From: an uncultured Bacteroidota bacterium
GTDB lineage: Bacteria; Bacteroidota; Bacteroidia; 2-12-FULL-35-15
NCBI GenBank assembly: GCA_903926385.1
Contig: CAIYIS010000063.1
Location: forward strand, 1-61,332
Direction: 5' to 3'
Length of the DNA: 61,332 nt
The notes beneath the pieces were generated by a model that was given only the letters and a program-made list of their open reading frames with translations, made no database searches and had not been told where the DNA came from. Shown here piece by piece: positions 9,193 through 17,400 of this stretch. The translations under genes were made by a program, and so were the position numbers. Every line of letters begins with the position of its first letter. Position 1 is the first letter of the stretch.

Positions 9193-10419
9193 TTATTCAA
9201 TTACTATTTTTCTGTTCACCTCATTTTTATTTTCATCCTCTATGCTCACAAAATAAATCCCTGCTTCCATTTCTCCTTTATCTATCACACATTGTTTACC
9301 CCTTATGTTTATTGTTTTAATTTCTTTTCCCAGAAGGTCAGTAATCTTTATTTTTGCATCGTTTGCGGGTAGTGTTATTGTAAATTGTCCGCTTGTTGAG
9401 TTTGGATAGATAAAAACGTTTTCCAATTCGCTATCATACGAATTTACACCTGCTGAATGGGTGCACGATGAAATGAAATTACCCATCGAAATAGGCCCGT
9501 AAAATCCCGTGAGAGTAGCCGAAACTGTTTTTGTTGCGGCATCTATTACACTTACTTGGTTTATTGCATAATCCGTTACATACACTTTGCTGCCATCAGG
9601 AGTAACAGATATACCATAAGGATAATAACCAACGGGAATAGTATCAACAATAGCATTTGTTGACGCCTTTATTATATAAACTGCATTATCATACCCACTG
9701 GTAACATATATTCTGTTTCCGTCCGGGCTTGCACATATTCCAAGAGGATATTCACCTACCATTATTGTTGTAATAATAGAGTTTGTAATAGTACTAATTA
9801 CACTTACAGATTGAGAATAAACGTTCGAAACATACACCTTACTTCCATCAGGTGTCACTGCCAATCCGTATGGTTGAATACCTACACCAATTAAAGCAGA
9901 CACCGAATTAGTGGTAGTATTAATAACACTTACAGAATTATCACCATTGTTCGACACATATACTTTACTATCATCAGGAGTAATACATACATTGTAAGGA
10001 TGATTGCCAACAGCAATAGTGTCAATAATCGCATTGGTAGCAGTATTTATAACAAGTACTGTATTTTCCCAACTAACCGCCACATATAACTTGCTTCCAT
10101 CAGAGTTCACCACCACACCCTGTGGCCCATCACCAACATGAATTGTTGCCAAAACAGTATTGGTAGCTGTACTTATTACACTAACTGTATTGCTATTCGA
10201 ATTAGCAGTATATACCCTGCTACCATCAGCACTCACAGTTACCCCTACAGGAGTTACCCCCACAGGAATCGTATCTACTAATGTGTTTGTGACAACATCA
10301 ATTACCGACACGCTACTTACCGTAGAATAGATATTCGTTATGTATGCCGTTTGCGCAACACAAATCCTAACCGAAACCAATATCAGTATCACTGTCGCTA
10401 TGTAGAATTTGTTTTTCAT
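9193..10419 (-). CDS. YVTN-type beta-propeller protein with T9SS sorting domain
   Basis: This 408-aa protein starts with a signal peptide (residues 1-22, ending VCVAQ-like at RICVAQ). About seven ~42-residue repeats follow with the signature VSVI..TN..., TIPVG..P.GV...PDGS.VYV, which is the YncE/YVTN beta-propeller pattern. A linker (SAGVNSYDSELENVFIYP) precedes the last ~75 residues, a type A T9SS sorting domain (YPNSTSGQFTI ... AGIYFVSIEDENKN). It is therefore an exported surface propeller, a fold used for protein or ligand binding. No catalytic residues can be inferred. A terminator follows the stop. A 59-bp hairpin repeat lies 11 bp upstream of its ATG and would sit in its leader. Confidence 0.9.
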   Translation of the reverse strand: MKNKFYIATVILILVSVRICVAQTAYITNIYSTVSSVSVIDVVTNTLVDTIPVGVTPVGVTVSADGSRVYTANSNSNTVSVISTATNTVLATIHVGDGPQGVVVNSDGSKLYVAVSWENTVLVINTATNAIIDTIAVGNHPYNVCITPDDSKVYVSNNGDNSVSVINTTTNSVSALIGVGIQPYGLAVTPDGSKVYVSNVYSQSVSVISTITNSIITTIMVGEYPLGICASPDGNRIYVTSGYDNAVYIIKASTNAIVDTIPVGYYPYGISVTPDGSKVYVTDYAINQVSVIDAATKTVSATLTGFYGPISMGNFISSCTHSAGVNSYDSELENVFIYPNSTSGQFTITLPANDAKIKITDLLGKEIKTINIRGKQCVIDKGEMEAGIYFVSIEDENKNEVNRKIVIE

Positions 10420-10429
10420 TTTATTTCTC

Positions 10430-10488
10430 CCCGCAAACGCGAGCGTGTTTCGCTCGTGTTGTCTTTTCTATGGCGTCCCGCCACAACA
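10430..10488. repeat. 59-bp hairpin repeat in the leader of the propeller gene, copy 1
   Basis: From cccgcaaacgcgagcg to gccacaaca this matches 11818-11876, with the same length and several substitutions. It contains two hairpins: gagcg..cgctc and tggcg-tcc-cgcca. Both copies sit just upstream of start codons of leftward secretory-protein genes. Confidence 0.75.
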
Positions 10489-10523
10489 CATAATAATCTG
10501 ATGATTTATTTTATAGTTTATTT

Positions 10524-11201
10524 TCACCATGGCACAATATAAGTAGCATTTGCACCCCAGTTCATATAAATACTATCATGAATTATTGAATGAATTCCAT
10601 TTTTGAATTTGTCAGTTTCCAAATACCATTTTCCCATTGGATAACCGTAGCAGTAATGGTCTGAATAACTAGGATAACCTGGTTGAACCCAACCTGAAGA
10701 AACAAGAAATGTATTTATTTGGTCAGGCAAATTCTTGTGAATTATTCTTTGTTCCATTCGTACAGTGAATGTGTCTGGTGTCACAACAGCAACAGGAGGT
10801 TGCATTTTGACTATTAAGTAATCGAAAAAAGGCACTACATTTAAAACATAATTAAGGTTTACGTTATCCTTATTAATAAGCTCTGTTGTCCCAGTAAAAC
10901 CTATATCCCCAGTACCACTTTTACTTTCAATATTCAAAAAGTAGTTTATACCTGAATTGTGATTTATAGAAACATTATAAAAATAAAAATTGCCATTTAA
11001 ATCACTAATTGTTTTCACTACATCACCTCCTCCTGAAGTTTGACTTACAAATTTTACAGTAATGTTTGCCATCCCGGAATCATTACACAAATTATTAACC
11101 TTCCCATGAATATTGACTACATCAATAATATCTTTTTCCTTTTTACAACTCGCAGAATAAATTACTATACATGTAGTCGCTAAAAAAATCAATTTCCTCA
11201 T
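10524..11201 (-). CDS. lipoprotein with carboxypeptidase-regulatory-like domain
   Basis: This 225-aa protein has a lipoprotein signal, MRKLIFLATTCIVIYSASC, with the lipobox cysteine at 19 followed by KKEKD. Residues 30-110 read as a carboxypeptidase-regulatory/Ig-like module (VHIHGKV-type start VNIHGKVNNLCNDSGMANITVKF, then ISDLNGNFYFYNV). The remaining ~100 residues are a beta-rich region that I do not recognise. It should be a periplasmic or outer-membrane-anchored lipoprotein of unknown role. It lies between the propeller gene and the small TPR-like gene, all leftward, each separated by a hairpin rather than tightly coupled. Confidence 0.75.
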   Translation of the reverse strand: MRKLIFLATTCIVIYSASCKKEKDIIDVVNIHGKVNNLCNDSGMANITVKFVSQTSGGGDVVKTISDLNGNFYFYNVSINHNSGINYFLNIESKSGTGDIGFTGTTELINKDNVNLNYVLNVVPFFDYLIVKMQPPVAVVTPDTFTVRMEQRIIHKNLPDQINTFLVSSGWVQPGYPSYSDHYCYGYPMGKWYLETDKFKNGIHSIIHDSIYMNWGANATYIVPW

Positions 11202-11251
11202 GTGCCTTTTAATTTTCTACTCTGTTGGTATTTCATTTATTTCCTTTCACC

Positions 11252-11276
11252 TTTGCAGGTGTTTTCCACCTGCAAA
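11252..11276. repeat. perfect inverted repeat (10-bp arms)
   Basis: The arm tttgcaggtg pairs with cacctgcaaa around a 5-nt loop. It lies between the TPR-like gene and the lipoprotein gene, about 50 bp upstream of the latter's ATG. It lacks a clear T-run, so it may be a leader hairpin or another short mobile palindrome. Confidence 0.6.
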
Positions 11277-11311
11277 CATACCCATATTATTTTTACACCT
11301 TACCATTTCTC

Positions 11312-11776
11312 CTATTCGCAATTTTTTCTCAATCTTGCTATTTGTTCATTATTAACCTCTTTAGCATCCGCATATTTCAAGTACAAATCCAAATACTTTT
11401 TACCATTCAAACAATCCCCTAACTTATAATAACCAAACAGAACACCCCACAAAGCCTGTGTATTCTGCGGTTTATGATAAAGCGATTTGGTATAATTCAA
11501 AATATCTAACTTCAAATAAGTCGTGTCATAATGCAACATAAAGTTGCGGTAAAAACACCAAGCCAAGTCTCTGTAATAATAATCCAAATCCTTTACTATC
11601 TTGGTTGTATCCATGCTCTCAAGTTTTAACTTCGTCTCATACACACTTACACTGTCCACCTTTCCACACGAAAGTGTCGAGAGTTGTTTTCTCATAGTTC
11701 TGTAATCCACCTCCTGCCCCAATAATGTATTACCTATCCCACAATACAGTATACACAAAACTATTAGTATCTTCAT
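11312..11776 (-). CDS. small secreted TPR-like protein
   Basis: This 154-aa protein has a signal peptide (MKILIVLCILYCGIGNTLLGQ). The mature part is helical. The segment YTKSLYHKPQNTQALWGVLFGYYKLGDCLNGKKYLDLYLKYA has the spacing of one or two tetratricopeptide repeats. No enzyme motif is visible. The role is unknown, probably periplasmic or outer-membrane protein-protein contacts. A 59-bp hairpin repeat (11818-11876) lies ~40 bp upstream of the ATG. Confidence 0.7.
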   Translation of the reverse strand: MKILIVLCILYCGIGNTLLGQEVDYRTMRKQLSTLSCGKVDSVSVYETKLKLESMDTTKIVKDLDYYYRDLAWCFYRNFMLHYDTTYLKLDILNYTKSLYHKPQNTQALWGVLFGYYKLGDCLNGKKYLDLYLKYADAKEVNNEQIARLRKNCE

Positions 11777-11817
11777 TTTTCAAAGCGTTTGTGTTCCATT
11801 AATATTTCACCTCCATA

Positions 11818-11876
11818 CCCGCAAAAGCGAGCATCTTTCCCTCGTGTTTCTTATCCTGTGGCGTCCCGCCACAACA
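11818..11876. repeat. 59-bp hairpin repeat in the leader of the TPR-like gene, copy 2
   Basis: This is the counterpart of 10430-10488. The hairpin tggcg-tcc-cgcca is conserved, while the gagcg hairpin has decayed on one arm (gagcatctttccctcg). Confidence 0.75.
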
Positions 11877-11933
11877 TATTATTTTTTCACCTCACAAATA
11901 TAATATTAATATGTCTCCATAAAAAAATCCCCT

Positions 11934-11992
11934 CCCTTTTTCAAAATAGTATTCCCTTTGTTTTTGATTAGTTTTTTGTAATTTTGTCGCGG
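11934..11992. repeat. 59-bp direct repeat, left copy
   Basis: This segment is identical to 12162-12220 except for two substitutions by my reading. It begins ccctttttcaaaatagtatt and ends attttgtcgcgg. The 169 bp between the copies carries gtatcaact at its left edge and the inverse agttgatac near 12114-12122. Confidence 0.85.
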
Positions 11993-12161
11993 TATCAACT
12001 TTTTTGGGTGCTAGAACACCTCGATGGTTTCCACAGGTTTCAAGTCGGTTATACATGGAAGCACTCCCTAAACCTGAAGGGGGAAAAACAGGACTCGGTG
12101 ACCTTTTCCAAAATAGTTGATACTTTTTTTTCGTCCCTGTTGGTGTTCCCCTTTTATCCCA

Positions 12162-12220
12162 CCCTTTTTCAAAATAGTATTCCATTTGTTTTTGATTAGT
12201 TTTTTGTAATTTTGTCCCGG
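12162..12220. repeat. 59-bp direct repeat, right copy
   Basis: This is the right-hand copy of the 11934-11992 repeat and ends attttgtcccgg. The pair gives the appearance of a small inserted or duplicated cassette. No transposase frame is visible between the copies. Confidence 0.85.
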
Positions 12221-12340
12221 GCTTTTGTGTTACTGAAAACAGTGGATTCAGTTTTCGAAATCAATCCCGTCAATCGTTTGATTGATTCCCAAAATCCCTT
12301 TATCACTTGTTGCTTTCACAATTATACTATAATAACACTC

Positions 12341-12377
12341 ACAAAAAAAGCCCCGAACATTTCTGCCCGGAGCTTCC
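12341..12377. terminator. terminator-like hairpin, ctccgaaca family
   Basis: The stem agccccg/cggagct-type hairpin carries the loop aacatttctgcc (12343-12376). It is one of four related hairpins in the window. No gene ends immediately beside it, so it may be a relic or part of the repeat block that follows. Confidence 0.55.
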
Positions 12378-12383
12378 TTTTCC

Positions 12384-12476
12384 AACCCCGTTAGGGGTGA
12401 TATGTTGGTAGCCACGGGTGAAACCCTTGGTAAATCAATCCCCCCTCCCCTCAAAACCCCGCTAGGGGTGACATAT
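12384..12476. repeat. REP-like element with nested palindromes, copy 2
   Basis: This is the second copy of the element at 8981-9076: accccgttaggggt, then ccacgggtgaaaccc(t)tgg, then accccgctaggggtgacatat. One base change breaks the central palindrome, so this copy is slightly decayed. As in copy 1, a ctccgaaca hairpin lies directly in front. Confidence 0.8.
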
Positions 12477-12524
12477 TCCTTTCCAAATCGTCCCTCTAGT
12501 CTCCAAAGTCACAACACCCCACAT

Positions 12525-12558
12525 AAAAAAACTCCGAACATCTCTGCTCGGAGTTTCA
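12525..12558 (-). terminator. terminator after the 107-aa gene
   Basis: The stem aaactccga (12529-12537) pairs with tcggagttt (12548-12556), and a T-run follows on the minus strand. It lies ~70 bp past the stop of the leftward gene at 12627. Confidence 0.75.
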
Positions 12559-12626
12559 AATTTTTTTCTGTTTTTTATTCTTGTGTGATAGCAAAAAACA
12601 TAAATGCGCTAAATAATGCATTGGCA

Positions 12627-12950
12627 TTATTCATACATGTTTGATGTATCTATAGAACTGTCCATAGGAAAATAATTTTCGATAGGTGCTCTCTGAGCAA
12701 AATAGTCTAATTGCGCTCTTTTCGCTTGATCAATTAATTTATTCCAATCCCAAGGTGTTGCTGATATCATAGATTGACTGTCATTAATCCAATGTCGGGT
12801 TTCTTGAATGTCAATTGATGTTCTAACTTTGTCTACTACTTTGCTATCGCTTCGTCTGATAGCTTCTGTTGTAATTACAAGGTTTACGTTACCTTGATTT
12901 TGAATGTCCGCTTTGCAGTAGAAACCTTGCAAAAATTGTTGTTGTGTCAT
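12627..12950 (-). CDS. hypothetical protein, 107 aa
   Basis: I do not recognise this protein. It has no signal peptide or membrane segment. The N-terminal half looks beta-rich (NVNLVITTEAIRRSDSKVVDKV). The C-terminal half is helical and ends in an acidic tail (IDTSNMYE). It lies 55 bp downstream of the 119-aa gene on the same strand, and the two are probably transcribed together. They are the only apparently cytoplasmic genes in a block of exported proteins. Confidence 0.6.
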   Translation of the reverse strand: MTQQQFLQGFYCKADIQNQGNVNLVITTEAIRRSDSKVVDKVRTSIDIQETRHWINDSQSMISATPWDWNKLIDQAKRAQLDYFAQRAPIENYFPMDSSIDTSNMYE

Positions 12951-13005
12951 GATTTATTTATTTATTTCCCTACTCTTTAAAGGATTTTCGGTCTCTCCTC
13001 AATTT

Positions 13006-13365
13006 TTAAAAATTTATAGTTGCTCTTAAATGGCTAATTTGATTTGCTGTTAGCCCCATATTATTAATATTCCAATATTCATGTTTCCTTATTGCATGAC
13101 CCGGTTTTATTATTGTTGGAAGTTCAATTATTGCCTTTAAATAAAAATCAGCCCCTTCTTTGTACCTTTCAATTTCAGAAACTACTCCAATGTATTTTAT
13201 TCCCGAAACAGGGGCTTTAATATAAAGCCCTACAAAAAAAGCGTCTTCGGTTGGAACTCCAATAGGCGAACCTCCAAATCCAATCCACATTTGCGAAAAA
13301 TTCTCTTTCATCCATGTATCATTAATTCCACGAACGATTACTAAATCTTGATTAACTACTTTCAT
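13006..13365 (-). CDS. hypothetical protein, 119 aa
   Basis: I do not recognise this protein with confidence. The sequence is a mixed beta protein with the run GIKYIGVVSEIERYKEGADF, then LPTIIKPGHAIRKHEYW. The rhythm is faintly like EVE/PUA-type small-molecule or nucleotide-modification readers, but this is only an impression. It has no signal peptide. It heads a two-gene unit with the 107-aa gene. Confidence 0.6.
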   Translation of the reverse strand: MKVVNQDLVIVRGINDTWMKENFSQMWIGFGGSPIGVPTEDAFFVGLYIKAPVSGIKYIGVVSEIERYKEGADFYLKAIIELPTIIKPGHAIRKHEYWNINNMGLTANQISHLRATINF

Positions 13366-13442
13366 ATTTTTAAATTTTAAATTTGTTTATATATCCATTA
13401 TACGTTGAGATTATGAAAAAGTTTCAAAAAAGTGAAAATATT

Positions 13443-14405
13443 TTATTCCTTAACTATCCTCCTCACACTTACATTCCCCTTTTCATCCATCACCCTCACA
13501 AAATACACCCCCTTTGCCATTCCGTTAATATCAATAGTTGTGCTTCCCTCATTTACTTTTCTAACCATTATTTCCTTCCCCACCACATCCATCACTTTCA
13601 CTTCCTTTATTTTCATTCCACTTGTATTAATTGTAAAAATACCACTAGTAGGATTAGGAGAAATTTTCAAATCCAAACTTTCGGAAGCCTCGGTTATCCC
13701 TAACCCACTTCCTGTACAATCCCATACATTCACATCATCTATATAATAAAATGATTCTGTACTATTATTTACAGCAATTGTGCTTGTAGTAGCATTCGCA
13801 TTAAAATTACCAATTATAATATATTGCTCTCCTCCTAATGCAATGTATTCACCAGAAATTAATGTCCAATTTGTTGTATCAGTTATAATAGCTGTATCAA
13901 GAATTTGAGGAGTGCAAAAAGAAAGATTTGTAGCACCAATATTAGTATGGGTATTAGAAAAAAACATTCCTATATTATTACTAGCAAGCGCTCCTACATT
14001 AGATAAATTTACATAAAAATTTACGCAATATTTATGGTTGATTTTTAATACGCTATCAAGTCGTGATTGGATATACTCTCTATTGTTGCCCGTTGCTAGA
14101 TAAATTTCTTCTCCAACATAAGCACTACCTGTATGTGCATTTTGATAACCTGCATAATTAGTTGGAACATCACAATAAGGTGCAGAAGAGCATAACATAA
14201 AAAGGTCTGAAGTAGCACCGGTAGGTGAATCCCAAAATAAAACTTTGCCACTACTTACTCCTCCACCACAATTTGTTGAAAAAAAATAACATGTGTCAAT
14301 TTGCTCAAAACTAGGATTAGGAACGAGATTTTGCGAATTAGCCTTTAGAAACTGCACTAAAATCAGTAAAACAATAAAAATGGATATTTTAAAAATTCTC
14401 ACCAT
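13443..14405 (-). CDS. secreted T9SS type A sorting-domain protein, CBM-like (paralogue of the 1761-2729 protein)
   Basis: This 320-aa protein has a signal peptide (residues 1-25, ending LKANSQ) directly followed by NLVPNPSFEQIDTC. The body ends FYYIDDVNVWDC, and the type A sorting domain covers the last ~75 residues (LKISPNPTSGIFTI ... KGVYFVRVMDEKGN). It is a clear paralogue of the 1761-2729 product. Shared blocks include the NREY segment, the GGE(R/Q) segment before IGNF, and YYIDD. Its ATG is directly adjacent to the giant gene's stop (tta at 14406-14408), so translation is probably coupled. It is exported by T9SS. The ligand is unknown, but partnership with the giant is a reasonable inference. 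Confidence 0.88.
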   Translation of the reverse strand: MVRIFKISIFIVLLILVQFLKANSQNLVPNPSFEQIDTCYFFSTNCGGGVSSGKVLFWDSPTGATSDLFMLCSSAPYCDVPTNYAGYQNAHTGSAYVGEEIYLATGNNREYIQSRLDSVLKINHKYCVNFYVNLSNVGALASNNIGMFFSNTHTNIGATNLSFCTPQILDTAIITDTTNWTLISGEYIALGGEQYIIIGNFNANATTSTIAVNNSTESFYYIDDVNVWDCTGSGLGITEASESLDLKISPNPTSGIFTINTSGMKIKEVKVMDVVGKEIMVRKVNEGSTTIDINGMAKGVYFVRVMDEKGNVSVRRIVKE

Positions 14406-17400
14406 TTATTTATTAATTATAAATCTATCAGCAAATACTCTTTCATTGTTAACATAAACTATATAGAAATAAGCTCCATTCATCAATTGTTTTTCGTTTA
14501 TATTTAAAATCGTTGCTCCATTTAACAACTTATAACTTGAAACTTTTTGGCCTTGCGAATTATAAATTTTCAAATAACCAGTTTCACCTTCATTTAATAA
14601 ATATGTAAATTGCATTACACCATCATTTGGATTAGGATACAATTTGTAAATTTCTACTTGGTGTGGGTCAGGCTTTGTAAGATGAATAATTAATGATTTT
14701 GTCATTTCCAAATCTATAACATCAATAAAAAGCATGATGCGAGCCATAAATACAGCATCACCTCCTTTTATAGGATTTTGATACGCCACATTTTGTAACT
14801 GTGCTATTTCCGAACTGTCGTATTTATACCTATCTTCATAATTTCCTAAACTATCTGCATTATGCCTGATTTCATTTAAATAAATAGAATTAACCAATTT
14901 CTGATTTTCTTCTATACTACACCTTGTTGGTATGTTCTGATTTGTAATAATTGCTGCTGTGGTATCGGTTTGAGTAGCATCTTTTACATAAGCCACCACT
15001 TTTTGAAAGCTACCTATGTTTTTGGTTTTCGTGCTGTCATAAAATTTTTGATAAAGGATATCATCTGTAGTTCCTAAAGTCAGTAATGTTGTATCCGCCT
15101 TCAAAGTTTTATATGCATACACCGAATCTCTTAACTTAAATTCAGTACCTAACGAATCATAAATATTTTCACCTCTTATAATTTTCCCTAATTTTTTTTC
15201 GCGTTCCTCTCCACTACCTCCACCTTCGTGAACATGATATGAATTGCAAGAATCTAAATTACTCGTAATTAGTATTGAATCTCCAATAACTCCTGAATTA
15301 GAAAACAATGGAAAGTCTCCATACCAGTATGAAGTAGGCGTTACAGTTCCTGTTATCCAACCAAAAGATCCTGTAATATTAGTCCATACATTACCTGAAG
15401 GAACCGCAGTGCCATAAGGAAATTGCTGTCCAATATTCGCACTAGTAAACTTAAATCCATAATAACAAGTATCAAGATTATTACACGCCAACATACTATT
15501 ATTACAACTACTAATTCCAACTATTCCACTTCCCATTCTAATGAGATTGTTTTTATAAACCTGGCTTTGCACGCATCTGTCAACACTTATTCCTATCAAT
15601 GTTTTCGACATTACACTATTCGGAGTTACCATATTATATTGTTGCACTATGTTATCTCTAACCGTATCCTTATCGCTGTATTCTGTTTTTATTCCCCACC
15701 ATATTGAAGCTGTAGGATACGAATTTGATAAAAAGTTTACGGTGTCAGCTTCTATTACTCCATGATGTACTCCTCGCATAAAAATACCAATAACACCTTT
15801 TTCTAAATCTACTCTATTATTTTTAATATTCAAACTTCCAGTTGCCACAGGCATTGGGTCACCTGTATATATTCCATAACCTCCCATCACACCGTCAACT
15901 CTTATCGTATTATCAGCTATAGTAGTTGTACAACTACCAAAATCATTTGCATAAACTCCGCCTGCCATTGTTTTCATATTATTGACTACAATATTAATAG
16001 TTTTATTTGTACTTGCATCAATATACACCCCTTCACTATTAATATTCTCAAATTTATTTTTTATAATATCAGCATTATAATTTTTGCAATATACCCCAAT
16101 AGTACAGGTATCTATCGAATTTGGCAGATACGAAGAAGCTGTGCCCAATCCACCAACTATCAATTTATAGTTACTTCCTTTCTGCGCTGCGTATATTGCC
16201 GTTCCACTCAAATCTCTTTCTTTACTGATATGTCCACAATTCTCAAATTCATTATTGTAAATTGCCGCATTGCTCGTGCTTACTTGTATTCCGTAATCCA
16301 TGTAATCAAAAACATTGTCTTTATAATTAAAAGTTGTATCGCCAAACTGAATAAACGAGGTTGCAGAAGTAATATTCTGTACTTTTATTCCAGCAAAACT
16401 TCGTTGCATAACATGTGGTATTTTAATCCAATCTTTCGAGTAAGTGCATACATTATTATTTACATGGTAATTATTCAATATGGTACGAGCAATGGTATTT
16501 ACAGGCATACTCCAATATAGCGAATCAATATGTCTGCATGTAAAAATGCTGTGATGCACATTATAATCCATATTCGGTTGCATGTTTCCTGAATAGGTGT
16601 CAATGAGCATACCTATATGGTTTTTATTAAACACCGTACTATCTATATCATATCTTCCTCCTTTTAAATCATTCACTGCATAAATAGCATCCTCTATAAA
16701 TGAATTTCTAATTATTACCTTTTCATTGTTTGCACTCATTTTTATACCATCCCATAATGTATCACATCCTCTTAAGTACGAACCTAAAATTGTTAAAGTA
16801 TCCTTAGGCATTAAAACAATTTCAGACAATGGCCCAAGTTTTATATCACAATCTTTAATCACTAAATTTCCATCCACATAAAAACTTCCGTTTATTGAAA
16901 ATTGCTTTGAACTTACATATACATTACCTCCGCTACTAGTTGCCCAAGTTCCTAAATTAGGAATAATATTAGAAACAGAATCAACATGCAGAGTTAATGA
17001 ACCATGTCTATTTCCTAAATTGACACCTGTTCGTGAGTCATCCAAACAAATACGATCATCACCTGTAGAACTCACCTCACAAGGCATTCCTTTAATTGTA
17101 ATTCTAGTTGTGTCCAAACATCCAAAAGAATCAATCCCTACAACTGTAAAAGTTGTTGTGTCAGTTATGTTATAATAAGCAGTATCACCTAATACAGAAT
17201 GCGAAACAATAGGTGCGCTCCATGTATACGAACTACAGCCCGAAGCTATAAGGGTAAGAGGTGATGGAAAACAGCCCTTCCAAATATCTATTATTTTAAT
17301 ATCTGGTTTCGGTCTTACTTTGACAGTTGCTGATGCTGTATCTCTGCATGCATGATTACTACCAATAACTGTATATGTTGCACTAGAGATTGGACTCACA

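Noticed and set aside
11892-12199. Short frames on both strands across the 59-bp direct repeats
   Set aside because: They repeat the same peptide because the DNA repeats, with no recognisable domain or transposase motif.
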